A stretch of DNA of 64,000 nt from Pyrus communis (lineage: Eukaryota; Streptophyta; Magnoliopsida; Rosales; Rosaceae): the NCBI RefSeq assembly GCF_963583255.1, contig NC_084804.1, positions 18,356,723 through 18,420,722 on the forward strand, written 5' to 3'. The notes beneath the pieces were generated by a model. It saw nothing but the letters and a program-made list of their open reading frames with translations. It was not told the origin of the DNA and ran no database searches. How positions within the stretch are numbered: position 1 is the stretch's first letter; each line of letters begins with the position of its first letter. A program made the position numbers and the translations under genes. Of this stretch, positions 22,292-34,556 are shown piece by piece.

Positions 22292-23610
22292 CAGGGTAGG
22301 TCCAGAGATTTTTGAGGCCCGGGATGACGTTAAAAAATGTGTCCTTACTTTATATAAGAAAATTATTTGTTTTCACACATAAGATATCAATAAAATTATA
22401 CTTATAAAAGAACTTTAAACTTGATAATTTAGAAATACGGAAAAACTAATTTATTTTGTATCGTGAGAAGGAAACAAAAAAAAAACTCCGGGTTTACAAG
22501 TACATAGATATGAGTTTTGTTTTCCATCTGAACTTTTAAAGTGTTTTTGTATAAATCGTTAGGTGTCTTTTCTTATTTACTAACCTTGTCAATATGGGAC
22601 TAAAAAAATAATGATGTTTTTGAGTCTAATTGATATGTATAAGTAACAAATGGGTACTAAATTAAACTTTTTTATGACACGTTATATGGTTTGCAAATTT
22701 GGTCAACCACATTACTCTTTGTTGAAGATTAGACTTGAATTGGAACAAATTTTTAAAAATAACAACCCACATAGGTACTGGCTATTAATTAAAAATAAAT
22801 TAACAACAAAACAAAAATTCGTAAAAATTGAAAAGAATAAACATGTTTTTAGCATTTCGAATTTAGGATCTCTCGTTAATTTTAAACAACAAAAATCATT
22901 GATTCTAGTTATGACACACCCCGACCAAAATCAGGGCGTGCTGGCCGTCACGTGAGGGTGACGGCCAGCACGCCCTAATTTTGGTCGGGGTGTGTCAGTT
23001 TGGTATCAGAGCCTAACCCTGGCCGTGGTGACGGCCAGCACGCCCTAATTTTGGTCGGGGTGTGTTAGTTTGGTATCAGAGCCTAACCCTGGCCGTGGTG
23101 TGCCGAGAAGATGTCGGGCCCCTAAGGGGGTTGGATTGTGACATCCCACATCGCCCAGGGGAGTGATCCTTATATGTATATTCTCATCCCTACCTAGCAC
23201 GAGGCCTTTTGGAAGCTCACCGTGAGGGTGTTCTGGGGGCCTAAAGCGGACAATATTATGCTACAGTGGAGTCGGGCCAGGGAAGTGGTCCCGCCCAGGC
23301 CGGGATGTGACAAGTTAAACTTCTTGATCATTTAGCCAAATTTTATATATTTATACTCTTATGAAAAGAAATTTGTAAAAATTGAAAAATAAATAAGGAC
23401 ACATGATGTTTTGAACCCAAGACCTCTTCATTAATTTCAAACAACAAAACTACCAGTTCTAGTTAAATATCTTTGTCATTGAACCAAATTTTATAAATTT
23501 ATACTCTTATGAAAATATATATAAATATACCACCCTAATAATTTTGGTGCCCCCAATTATTTTGGGCCCCGGACGATCGCCCTGCCAGCATTGGGCCTGG
23601 GCTGGCCCTG
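22292..23610. mobile_element. hAT-type non-autonomous element with nested TRIM
   Basis: Starts CAGGGTAGGTCCAG and ends CTGGGCTGGCCCTG, so both termini read CAGGG inward, as in hAT transposons. The exact 8-bp direct repeat GCTAAGAG flanks it (22284-22291 and 23611-23618), the hAT target-duplication length. No transposase is visible. A TRIM at 22912-23312 is inserted inside. Two diverged copies of an internal segment (around AAAATTGAAAA...AACAACAAAA) lie on either side of the TRIM. Confidence 0.8.
22912..23312 (+). mobile_element. Chimeric Cassandra-like TRIM with foldback 5' end
   Basis: A 401-bp unit flanked by the exact 5-bp duplication AGTTA (22907-22911 and 23313-23317). The left end is an 86-bp palindrome: 40-bp arms 22912-22951 and 22958-22997 around a 6-bp loop, one mismatch. 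After it comes the primer-binding site TTTGGTATCAGAGCC. A 70-bp unit (right palindrome arm plus primer site) is then repeated (22958-23027, 23028-23097). The right end (23137-23312) begins TGTGACATCCCACATCG and ends GGGATGTGACA. From memory this matches the Rosaceae Cassandra LTR, but the 5S-rRNA-like middle is missing at the join AAGCTCAC|CGTGAGGG. A normal TRIM has two matching LTRs; this one does not. Confidence 0.7.
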
Positions 23611-23636
23611 GCTAAGAGTACTTTTTCCACGAAGTC

Positions 23637-23680
23637 TTGGTGTGTGTGTGTGTGTGTGTGTGTATTTTTTTTTTTTTTTG
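23637..23680. repeat. TG microsatellite and T run
   Basis: About 13 TG dinucleotides followed by a T-rich run, lying between the two hAT-type elements. Confidence 0.9.
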
Positions 23681-23704
23681 TCAAGATGTCTTGTTAGTTT
23701 AGTG

Positions 23705-24124
23705 CAGGGGCGGCCCTAAGCATTTGGGTTCTTTGTGCAAAACTTACAAGGAGGCCTTTTATTATTTTTTATTTTTAATTTTTTTCTTCTATAAAATTGA
23801 AGTATTACAAGTTAGTGAATAAAAAATAAGCTTGTTTTTGTGGACTAGAGTGTTTTCTGTCTTCAATAGGTCATGAGTTTGAAACAATTGCATGTTTTTG
23901 AAATCAGTAAGGCAAAACTACAGACTGTCGAACCTAGCTCATGTTCAAAGCCTCAAAATGGTAAAAACCCTAAGCCACTAGCACCAGATTAGAACTTTGA
24001 TATTATATTGCATATTTTAATATATCTACACAAGTGTTAGTGTACATGTAAAGAAAATTTGGGGCTCTTCTGAATCGAGGCCCTATGCGGTGACACATTT
24101 TGCATACCCTCAAGGTTGGCTCTG
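23705..24124. mobile_element. hAT-type MITE, 420 bp
   Basis: Left end CAGGGGCGGCCCTAAG; right end, read inward, CAGAGCCAACCTTGAG. These form an imperfect terminal inverted repeat of the hAT CAG type. The exact 8-bp duplication GTTTAGTG flanks it (23697-23704 and 24125-24132). There is no coding capacity. Confidence 0.83.
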
Positions 24125-24132
24125 GTTTAGTG

Positions 24133-25658
24133 TTATAAATTTGGATGGCCTAAGCATGAAGACTTTTGGACTTCTATGTCTAGACTACAAGATAGAGTTG
24201 GCCAATAGGAAAGGTAGTTGAGCCACTTAAATGATCACTTACACACAATTAATATTTGATTAGTTTAATTAGGTTGGAATTTTTGGAGGGTTGTTTTGGC
24301 AACGAATTATAAAGTCTACCCAAATATTCAAGTCAAACTGCAAGTTAAGGTGCTGAATTTTATTTGCATTTGCATTTGCATTTCACATGTCATAGTCTCA
24401 TGTTAGGATAAATGTGTTTAACCTTTTGTTTTAACCTTTAGAGCATTTCCAATGAAAATGTAAAAAATGCTAGGTGGACAAAAATGGATAGTTTTAGCAT
24501 CAAGAAAGGCTTCAACCGTGGAGCCAAATGCTAACTTTGATTGAAAAAGGTGCTCCCAACGTAAAAAAATGACAAGAAGAGAGATTGATGTCAAATTATT
24601 TTTAATTTGATTAATGGTAGGACCCACAACGAATACAACTTATTTTGTTTCTGTGAAATTGTTACTTTCAACATTCTTTAATAAATAACTATTAAATATT
24701 ACAAAAGAAAATAATATAAGAGAATTGTTAGTGGTACTAAAGAAAATCTCAGTTTGCATTCTAAACTTTTTATAATTACAAAAAAAAAAAAAAAAAAAAA
24801 AAACATTTTGTGAAGAGTGTAGAATGAGATTTTGGGAGTGTTAATAACAAATCTCTAATATAAAATGAAACATTTTGACATATAGAGGCTACACACAAAA
24901 TAGGCGCATAACATATGAACTTGTAAGTAAGAAGTTTTGCATGATTCCATATTTCCACATAACCCACTCAAATTTAAATTTGATGTTTTATATTTGATAT
25001 CTCTTTTGAATATACTCTTCACTGTCATTGTATCAATAACCTATTATTATTGTTAGATATTTTGCATTGGTGAAATGCCTCATTTACCTTGATTTGTAAC
25101 TGCCGTAAGAGAGAAGCAATATGTTAGGAAGCTTCATAGCTCATTTATTCTCCCTCTATCTTTAGTTACTGCTTGCTATACCATGCAAAGCATGCAACAA
25201 TTTTATGGAGTTATCGGTTTTGTGATAGAAATTCTTTCTATAATTTTTTAGGCTATATATCCAATCACCGGGTCAAATGAATTGATAATGACCAAATAAC
25301 ATAAATTAAGAGAAAGTGTGTGAAAGATAAAAATGAGTGTGTGAATAACATTATTTTAGAAAATGTTTGATAAACTTTGCTGGATCGATCATCACCTCAA
25401 ATGTTATAGAATCTTTGTTAATTCAGTTATCTATAAATAATAATATAATAGTATTTAAAAGCACAAAATTGACACACGTTTATATAGAAATTTTATTACT
25501 TAATAGAGAAGCAACTTTTAACGAGCACCCTTAGTACTCAACTATCATACTTTAGTTTATCTAATACAGCAGAAAATATAATTATTTTGCATTTGTGGCT
25601 TGACTACATGTCCAAAACCACTGTTCAGATTTAGCAATGAAACACAGAGAGAAGCAGC
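24133..25658. other. AT-rich spacer
   Basis: No gene recognised. Contains TTTGCATTTGCATTTGCATT at about 24362 and a run of about 23 A at 24780. The last 150 bases are the 3' flank of BCAT gene 2. Confidence 0.5.
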
Positions 25659-28600
25659 TCAATGAATCTGCATGGTCCATCCCATCTTGTCCTCGACCAC
25701 GCCTGTTTGAATCTCTGTAAGCATTACCCGCAACTTTTGAGAGACTGATTTTTCTCCAGTTCGGTATTCAACCCTGCACGTACATAATTAATTTTTGGCC
25801 ATTCAACATAATAATTTATTGTCATTTAGTACAACGGTCTAATGGTATTTCTATTTATTTGTAAGTGAGAGGCTTAGATCTGAATTTAGTGGATGACAAG
25901 TTTGCACCAATTTATTCCGCCATAAAAATGTAAATATATCGTTTGTATAAAAATAAAAAATAAAAATTAACTAGCTATTAATCAAAATTCAATAGTTATA
26001 TTATAAAGACTCATTTGGTAATGCTTCAGTAGAAAACACTTCTTATATGCAATTATGCTAGAAGTGATTCTATAAACATTTCAAAATTCTTTTCAAAAAT
26101 CAACGAGAAAACCACTTGGGCATATTTCTTGAAGAAGCACACATAACAAGTACTTTAGAAAACTCTTTTATGAAATCCGCACCTTTTAAACACTATTTAT
26201 ACCTTTTATCATGATCTGTTACACTAGCAACAGCAGTGACACCCACTGCAGTCCCTGTGCAGAACACTTCATCAGCTGTTAGCACATCCACTAGTGGAAC
26301 ATCACGTTCCTCCACCTGAATCAATTTTTCAAAAACAATAAATTAGATATTTTGTTTGAGAAATAGTGACTGCAGAATTGCTTTTCATAAATAAAAGATT
26401 GTTTACCAGTGTTTATCAAATATTACTAGCCATACAAGGAATAATAGTTGATGGGGAAAGAAAAAGTTGCTTAATTACCTTGTACTTCAGATGAAGAGCA
26501 ATTTCTATGATGCTTTTTCTTGTGACCCCTGGAAGAATAGTTCCATTGGTTGGTGGTGTTAAAATCACATTATCCTACAACACAAAATGAAATCGAGTTT
26601 ATCATATCAAATTACAACAATACATATATTATTATGAAAATTCTATTTCCAGACAATTAATGTCGCAATCTGGTTTATTATGTTGTTGGTGTCTGATCCA
26701 TCTTAAAAGAAAATTATTTTTCGAATCCGCAATTCGGATTAACTGTTCAACAAATATGATATATCGAAATGTCTAGCAATATGAACAAAGTAACATTTTC
26801 TTGATCAGAATGTTTTCCTTATCGCCTTTGTGGATGTATAATAATTTCTGTGATCGAATACGTACTTAATTTGTTACCCTAGCTAAATTATTATATTTTA
26901 TGAGGGCTAATGACAATTCTAATCAGTACTACCTTCATAATGAAAACATTGCATGAAGAAACTTCCTCAACATTTTTTCCAGTGGCCGCGTCCAGAAATA
27001 AGACATCAGTGAACCCTTTTGCCTTAGCTTTGTTTACTGCTTCAAAAACCTACATGAAATTGGAGCAAGCAAATCATTCACGAGAAACCCTAAATACATA
27101 ATACAATAACGACACCACTAAGATCTCAAACATATATATCTTTCCCAAAATCCCAACTCATCATCCAATCCTTCTTATTATGGAAGTAGGCCAATTTTGC
27201 TTACCGGTGAATAATTGGTGATGCTTTTAATGGCTCCGGTTCCACCAGGAGTAGCCCTAGGAACCTCATTCTCAACGTACAAATTCATGCTAGGGCCACA
27301 CTGTTATTTGAGCAAAATCAACAAGCACTTAGCAAAAGAACAGAAAAATGTGATATTGTAGCTTGTAAATTGTCAGCACGCAACTTGGCATCATGTTACA
27401 TATATTCAAACCTAGTAAGTCTTGGATTCAACTTGCATCAATAAGCACAAGAAACAATTCTTAAGAAGGAAGGAAGCCCTCGCCTACCTTGTACCAATTT
27501 CCGATGGGAGAGGTGAATATGAGGAATGTGCATTCAGGGGCTGGTCCAATACCCAGAACAGGTCCACTTCCCATAAGCAGAGGCCTAATGTATAATGATC
27601 CTTTACCTGGTGGAGGCACCTGCATCAATCCAAAAAAGCGAATTCATAAACATGATTAATTGACTCAATGTCATAATTATATACAGGGATTGATGCTACA
27701 TATGATTAAATATGACAGATTTTGAGATATTTGAACAAAAGCTGAGAAAAAAATTCATGCAGTTACTTCTGGTTTTCTTTGAAGGATGTTATTAGCAATG
27801 TTGTCAATAAATATATATTTTCTTTCATTTCATCAAATTGTCAGTAAATGACGAATAAACAACTTTTGCTGACTAGGTAAAATTGGAGGTTTCATACCCA
27901 TCGCTGGTTGGCAAGGACAGTTTTTTTTACAGCATCAACAAATACATCAACTGGTGGGGATGGCATGCAGAGTCTGTCTGCTCCATTTTTCATGCGCAGG
28001 GCATTCAGTTCTGGCCTAAATAGTTGAATGCCACCATCTGGCCTTCGATATGCCTTCAGACCTTCAAACAATCCCTAATTAATGACACCACAAATTAATG
28101 GTTAATTAGTCGCTGGCAAATCTCTGTCTATTTTGATGTTAATAACATTGGCTTGCGTTGCAAGTAATGATACAAGAAAGATTACCTGCCCATAATTGAA
28201 AATTGCAGCAGATGGGCTTATCTCTATGTTTCCATAGTGACTTAGAGATCCTTCTGAGAAGTTATCTTTTCCAGAAATTTTCATGATATATATGTAGTCA
28301 GTTGGAGTGAGGCCAAACCCTAGCTTGTCCCAGTTGAAGTTGACATACGCTTCGTCATTATTTCTATTCAAATAAATGCATATACAAAAGAAAAGAAAAG
28401 GTAAAAGGTAAGACAATGAATACAAGTCTGAAGTTGAAAGGAAAAAACAGTCAAATGGTTGATTAACTTAGATGAATAATAAGGGGTAATGTAAGTCGCA
28501 TGATATGGGGTATGTTCTCTCGTAATTTTTCAAACCGTGAATTTGAAGTCTGGCAAATAACATACCGTGTTTTATCAAGAGAACATGACCTCATGCAAGG

Positions 28601-28719
28601 TCTCAAAAGTTTCATCATATCATACAACGACAATAAATTATCAAAACCTAAACTTATTTAGTGGAAGAAAATAATCGCATTTATGAGGAAAGGAGATGAA
28701 AAATAAACCTAGTATCCAT
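25659..28719 (-). CDS. BCAT: Branched-chain amino acid aminotransferase, intact, cytosolic type
   Basis: Nine exons on the minus strand: 28719-28709, 28363-28186, 28074-27898, 27619-27488, 27300-27205, 27049-26933, 26574-26479, 26315-26203, 25773-25659. All introns are GT-AG and the joined frame is open for 344 codons. The protein starts [20 protein letters not shown]. Family motifs in order: [14 protein letters not shown] (about 60-73), [54 protein letters not shown] with the PLP-binding lysine near 191, [32 protein letters not shown] and FCTGTAV, ending [10 protein letters not shown]. It catalyses reversible transamination of Leu, Ile and Val, the last step of synthesis or first step of breakdown. 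Length and start match the catalytic core with no transit peptide, as in cytosolic Arabidopsis BCAT4/6 types; residues resemble the BCAT3/6 group. The start is the first ATG, in context CAGCCACCATGG. Substrate preference cannot be read from sequence; a role in branched aroma esters is conceivable in a pome fruit but not shown. Confidence 0.92.
25828..25960 (+). mobile_element. tRNA-derived SINE in last intron of BCAT gene 2
   Basis: AGTACAACGGTCTAATGGTATTTC head and ATATCGTTTGTATAAAAATAAAAA tail of the same SINE family; the middle is diverged. It lies in the intron between exons 8 and 9 of the intact BCAT, in antisense orientation to the gene. No clear target duplication. Confidence 0.65.
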
Positions 28720-28839
28720 AGGTGGCTGTGATTAATGTACTCTTTGAGAATCTGCAATTAGGGTGAATCACGCAGAGCAAGTACTCTTGGAAGAAAAGAA
28801 AGCAAGTGTTGAAGGTAGTCTAAAACTCTCAAGTTTGCC

Positions 28840-28854
28840 TAAATATATATATAT
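28840..28854 (-). promoter_or_regulatory. Possible TATA box of BCAT gene 2
   Basis: On the minus strand, CATATATATATATTTAG lies about 120-135 nt upstream of the start codon and would place transcription start near 28805-28815. Low complexity limits confidence. Confidence 0.35.
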
Positions 28855-30078
28855 GTAGGGAAGAGGTTGAACCGGAAAAAAAAAAAAAAAGACTCCACAA
28901 CACAATGACAGCTTAACATGTAAGATGTGATCTGGAAGCTACTTGAAATTACTGGTCATCCTGTTATTTGATTGTTTCTTTTGTTGTTCTTGCTTTGGTG
29001 CATTTTACTATTTTTAAAATTATTTGCTAATAATTTATTTACAAAAACTAAACTTTCAATATAAACGTTCCCTTTTTTTTTTGGGGAGGAAGTTAGGCTG
29101 GCCACTCACTAGGCCGTTAACAAAAAACAAACTAGACAACACTGACTTCTCTAAAATTTGAGCAAATACCTGTGGGACTAATTGGGAGCTTTATATAGTT
29201 AGTTATTGACCAAAAAAGAAAACGGACAGAAACTTCAGTTGAACGTAGACTTTGGGTTCAAATGACACGCTATTTGCACTCACCTAGAAGTTTGTACACA
29301 ATTTTGTGAGAGATCTTTTTTTTGTTTGAGTACAAGTGAGACACTACCATGAAGGAGAGGATTTGAATTCAAGACGCAGTGTGTAAAAGATGAATGCTTT
29401 ACTCATCAGGACAATTCATTACTTACATTTTTGTGAAAGATTAGTAGTGTTGTCATTTGTATTCCTTCATTGGGGTGGAAAATACTTCTTAAAGCAGGAA
29501 ATTTTCTTCTCCCTTAATTACTTGGTGAATTTAAAAACATGAAAAAATAACTCATTAAATTAACGTCGCATTAATGACTTGTTTGAATTTACTCCATAAT
29601 TCAAGTGATATACCTACAAAAAATTGGTTTAATAAAAAAAGTTTAATTTATCGAACTATGATGAATGAAACCACATGCTACTCCTAACGAAAATAAAGCC
29701 CTCTAGCGTTTCTTAGGGTTTCCTAAGTATCGCTAGGAGAGCGACGGCAAGTCTGATTCGGCGGTAGTATCGTAGTCACGTTGGTTCATTGGGATTTGTG
29801 CTCTTCCAGTTTGTGTCTTTTTGGATGTTGGGCCATTTTGCCCAGTTTGTTGGAAACCACTGTTGGTGGGCTATCAACGGGGTTTGGCGAGTCGTCCAAA
29901 GGTTCATGGATGAAATGGTAGAGAATTTTGCAACGCGGCTGACGCTGACCAGAGGAGCAACGAGTAGTGGTGATTGATGACAAGGAAGGGTCTCTTCTCA
30001 AGACGACTAAGGTCTTCTTAGTGGGGAAAGTACTGACTCATAAGCCAGTTGTCAAGGAGAGATTCAAGCCGCGAATAA
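28855..30078. other. Spacer with a small DUF4283-like remnant
   Basis: Mostly AT-rich. About 29700-30075 is GC-richer and contains a short reading (VIDDKEGSLLKTTKVFLVG, 29960-30025) resembling the start of DUF4283 domains of plant LINEs. It is too short for a firm call. Confidence 0.35.
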
Positions 30079-30579
30079 TGTTGGAAAATTTAATAATAAT
30101 ATTATTATATTAAATTTATTAATTGAATGGACATTAGAAGGTTGAGTAGTCCCATGTTCTATAAATAGCGAAACCCTTTACAATCACAAAGTAACTTTTC
30201 ATTGTTTATATAATCATACATAGAGTGCATTAAGTATTAGAGAGTCTCGTTGAGTCCATATGAGATAGTTTTCAACACAATCGCGGTTCATAGAGCCTTG
30301 TGATTTGGAGTGCTAGTATTACAAGGATGTGGTCATTGTATCTTGGGAGACATGCGTCGATCAACCATGAGCACCGTAGTGGGGTGTAAACTTGTCCTAA
30401 GGACAAAGTGTCCAACACTTGTCTCGACCATATTTTCTAGGTTTTTGTAATCTATTATATCATGTTTATTTAACATTGGTTACTCATATGCATGCATTAT
30501 TGTGATATATAATTGCATGAATTATTTCTTGATTTTCTATGTGATTTATTATAGCAATTAAACCCTAATTATTCCAACA
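30079..30579. mobile_element. Probable solo LTR
   Basis: 501 bp starting TGTTGGAA and ending TTCCAACA, a perfect 8-bp terminal inverted repeat of TG...CA type. TATAAATAGCG at 30160-30170 fits an LTR promoter, about 80 bp into the element. I saw no matching second LTR, primer-binding site or polypurine tract, and no clear target duplication, so this stays probable. Confidence 0.5.
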
Positions 30580-31224
30580 ATCTTAAGACAAGCTTATGGT
30601 TTGATTGCTATGTTTGTTTGAGAACAATATTCTACCGTGTATGTTTCTGCATGGATTTTCTTTTTCATGGTAGAATGTTTTTGGTTTCTAGTTTTGCATA
30701 AAACAGTACATATGTTAACTGTTTCCAAATATATTGCAAGTTAATTTGATTCAAAAGATGCCATCTCAAAACCTTTCATCATTATTTTGTTCGTTTGTTT
30801 ATAGTTAATTGAACCAAATATTCTTTACAAGTTTATTGGTTTATTGCTATTATGATTTGGCTTGTGGGTTTTAATTTTCTCGACAACATTGGTCATGCAC
30901 TGCTTTGAAATCGATTGTGATTTTCTCCTGTTTTGCGAGTAATGATGGCACAGAAAAGTTATACTAATATATATACCTGCATATATGCATTTTATTTCCT
31001 AACGTTACAAGAATTAAATTCATGTATTTGTTGATAATGAGTTCATTAATTTTAATTCTCTGAAATATGCATGCAAAAGGATAATTCTTTTGTTTCACAA
31101 CTTTTGTTCTAGTAGTCTCAAGTGTGTAAGGATTTTAAGATTGGTACGTAGCAGAAAACTGGCTGTGCTCTCCAGTTTCATGAAGAAAATCGATTCTTTT
31201 TCATCTTCTTCTAGTGTAGTTAAC

Positions 31225-31268
<44 letters not shown>

Positions 31269-34200
31269 TTGCTTTAGTTTCATGCCCTGCTGATTTTAAT
31301 GAAACCCATGAGATGATGAGAATGCTTGGATCTCCTGCACTAGAATCGTTAATAGTTGTAACCCATATCATTCATTATTAATTCTCAACAAATAAAATCT
31401 TTACGGCAGCATGATAATTATTCCTAAATGAAGTTGATTATGTTTATGTTTGTTCGTGGCCTCCCCTACCCAAATTCAAGACCAGAACGTCAATGAGTGT
31501 TGGGCCAGATTGAGATGGTTGAGAGCGACAGAGATGAGAGGAGTCGTCTTTTGGTGGCAGCTCCTTTTGGAAGATGGTGTCTGGAAATGGAAGGGAAAGA
31601 GGATCCATAGGGTTTTTTTTTTTTTTTTAAAATTTATGAAAGCTTTTTATTTTTTATTTTTTTAAAGTAATTAATTATATAGTTAAATACGTAATTAAGG
31701 AGTGATGTGAAAGCAAATTATAACCTCCAGGGGTGTTAGTGTCATTTATCAAACATGAGAGGATTTTGTGAAAAAAAGACAAACATAAGGGGGTGTTAGT
31801 GTAATTAACCCCTACAATTGCCAACGGTTATAGTTCAAGGTTCCAATTAAGTGGTAAGGTTATAAAAATCAAACTGAATGACATAGTTATTTTTGTAACA
31901 TGGTTGGTTTTTACGTTGGGGACTCATATTATATTGTAAGGTCGAATGTTATGTGCGAACATGATTACATTTAAGGGTGCAAAGAATGCCAAAAATGTAT
32001 GTATGATTCATATTAAAATGTTAACTTATTAATTACGTGAACTGTTATATTGGTTTAGGTTTACTCTCAACATTTCAAACCAATTCAGGCTTCTCGAGTT
32101 CTCACCTCACTCTCATTCTCCCTTCCTTTCTATCACTCAGCCTCATGTCTATCGAACACTCTCACTCGACTCTACCTGTCCTCCACCCACCTTCTCCGAG
32201 TCTTGACTCAGGCTAGCCACACCACACCCTCTCTCTCGACCACACCATAAACCAGTCCACACGCTTGATATGTCACTCCAAATCTCTCTCTCCATCGAGC
32301 GACGCTCGAGCCTTAAAATCTAGGGGTTTTTTTGGGATTGGGGTTTTCTCCCACAAGTCTGTAAGTCCTTTATGATTTTTCAATAATTTAAATTTGGTAT
32401 TAAAAATCTAGGGTTTTATTTGAAATTTATTAATCTTTGGTTGATTTCTAGGGTTTGGGAGAATTAAGGTTTTTTATTATGTTATGTTTTTATTGCATGC
32501 AATTGTGAATTTGGTATGTGGTTGATTTTTGCTGTTGCTTTTCAGTATGGTGTTTACTTTTGGTATTGCAATTGTAAAAATTTGGGTTATTAATATGTGG
32601 TTGATTGTTCGTGTTGTTTGCTACCTTGTTTCTAATTTTGAATTGGGGTTATTAATCTGAAGGTAACATAACTTTTTGTTTTTACGTTTGTAACTTAATT
32701 TAAATTCATTTGGAAGTTTGGTTTGTAACTTAATTTTTTTTTACTTTTGGTTTGTAACTTGACTTATGGTTGCATGCATTTTTAATTTAAGTAGTTTGCT
32801 AGTATAGACTATAAAAGTTGTATGAATATGAACTGGAATTGGAATTCGTATGAATTGGAATTGGGCAGAATTTGACACAGTTCAGGAAGCAGCAAAAATT
32901 GGGCTGACCAAATTTCAACCCAAAATCTAGATAAAATTAGAAGCCAACAATTTGGGCTTGAAGCCCTAGTCCCAATCTGGACCGATAAATCGAAAAAATT
33001 TCAACATTAATGAAATTTGAAGAAATTTGAAGAAATTGAAATTTCGGTTCGATTTTAGTTTTCAAAATTCTATCTAAGTAATTTTCGATTTGATTTTTGG
33101 TTCAGTATGCTGAACCAAACTAGCCCTAAGTACATTACAAAAATGTTGTTAGATTAATGGGTACCAATATTTCTTTTGAAGGGCACAATTGACTAACATC
33201 AGAGGCTCGCAATGGGTTGTTCCGCCTTCCTTCCAGGCATGTATATTTGGATCTTTTTAGGAGTGTTATTTCTAGGGTTTTACTCTTTCGATTCGATCAC
33301 ATTGAAATTTTCATCTAGGTCCTCTTTATTTGGTCTACTCCCTTGCTCTCTAAGCTCATCGAGATTGAATTGATGGCGAAAGGAGGTTGTTTGTTTGCTT
33401 AATTAGGATTTGGGTTTCGCTAACTGCCTTGGTTGTGAGTCCTTTCTCAGAATTTTGTTTATTTTTGTTGTGGTTTTGAATTTTATTGAATGGGGATTGG
33501 TTGGTAGGGCCAAATTTTGCGAACGGTGGAGATTCTGATGTCAAAAATCTACGCATGAAGGTATTTGTTTGACCATTGCATGTGGTCCAATATCCTAGCA
33601 GACATGGTGTTGGATTTCCACTCATGTGTTTCGGATTCAAAACTTCCCAATTTATTATTGTAATAGTTTTAAACCCTTCCCTTAATAATATTAAAATAAA
33701 ATAAAATGTAGGTGTTTGGCCAAAAACAATAGAGATACAGCATCCTATGATCGGTCCAACGAGTCTTCTATGATGAAAAGTTCTGAATTATATGCTTTTG
33801 ATCCATTTTATATTCTCTTAATACTCTTTGGTTTGTTGCTTCGATGGTGATAGGGGCATTTTATCTTCACATCCAAAGCCATATATAGGTACCAGCATTC
33901 CCCTTCATGTCCCTATTTAATGTCTTTTGTAGCAAGAAAAGACTAAATTCTAAACCCAAAGCCAAATGTAGTACCAGCTTTCCCCTTGCTCAATGGTTAT
34001 ACTAAAGTGCTATCGTTCTCCCTAGGGAAAAAAAAAAGAGAAAAGAATATGCAACTTACAGTAGGATTGGATGAGAGAAATAAATTTGAAATTTTAACAA
34101 AAGTAGGATTTATAAATGGACATAAACCAATTCCCTTGCTTGGATTCATAAACATAGATGTTTAGAATTTCCGCGTCGAAAAGAAAAACTTGGAGTTTGA

Positions 34201-34301
34201 GACATTCAATTCTCAAGTTTAAATTTCATGTAATTATGTGTTATTTCTATATTTCTATGAATGAGTGTTTAAAAAAATAAAAAAAATTCATATATAAATT
34301 T
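30580..34301. other. Gene-poor AT-rich region
   Basis: No protein or RNA gene recognised. Contains a TA microsatellite (31228-31267), a pyrimidine-rich block (32090-32310, many CTCTCTC and CACACC motifs) and scattered repeat-like phrases. Short frames, for example 31450-31665 and 33356-33640, resemble no family I know. Confidence 0.5.
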
Positions 34302-34306
34302 CATTG

Positions 34307-34556
34307 TGTTGTAGGCATAATTTACTGAACAATTATGGAGGCCAGAGAGAGAGAGAAGAAGAGAGAGATGTGTAATTGTGGGTGTGTTTGATTCAACCCA
34401 TTGTGCCTTTATTTATAGTAGTAGAAAGGGTAAAACCTTTCCCTTTAGGATTACAACATTTAATAGGTAATCTAATCCTAATAGGAATATATAATACTTT
34501 CCCAGATTCCCTAGGATTTACACAATCACATTCCTATTCTAAATATGGCTGCAACA
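34307..34556 (-). repeat. Copia 3' LTR (250 bp)
   Basis: Begins TGTTGTAGGCATAA and ends GGCTGCAACA. Aligns with 40677-40934, which has a short extra segment near its start. Confidence 0.92.

Noticed and set aside
22650..22955. Plus-strand frame of 101 codons inside the hAT-type element
   Set aside because: AT-rich, runs into the TRIM palindrome, and shows no transposase motif.
22912..23097. CRISPR-like or satellite array
   Set aside because: Only two 70-bp units containing a retroelement primer site, in a eukaryotic genome; better explained as a TRIM rearrangement.
32090..32400. Possible 5' UTR and first intron of a gene (pyrimidine-rich leader then GTAAGTCC)
   Set aside because: No coding exon follows within several kilobases on that strand, so a gene cannot be supported.
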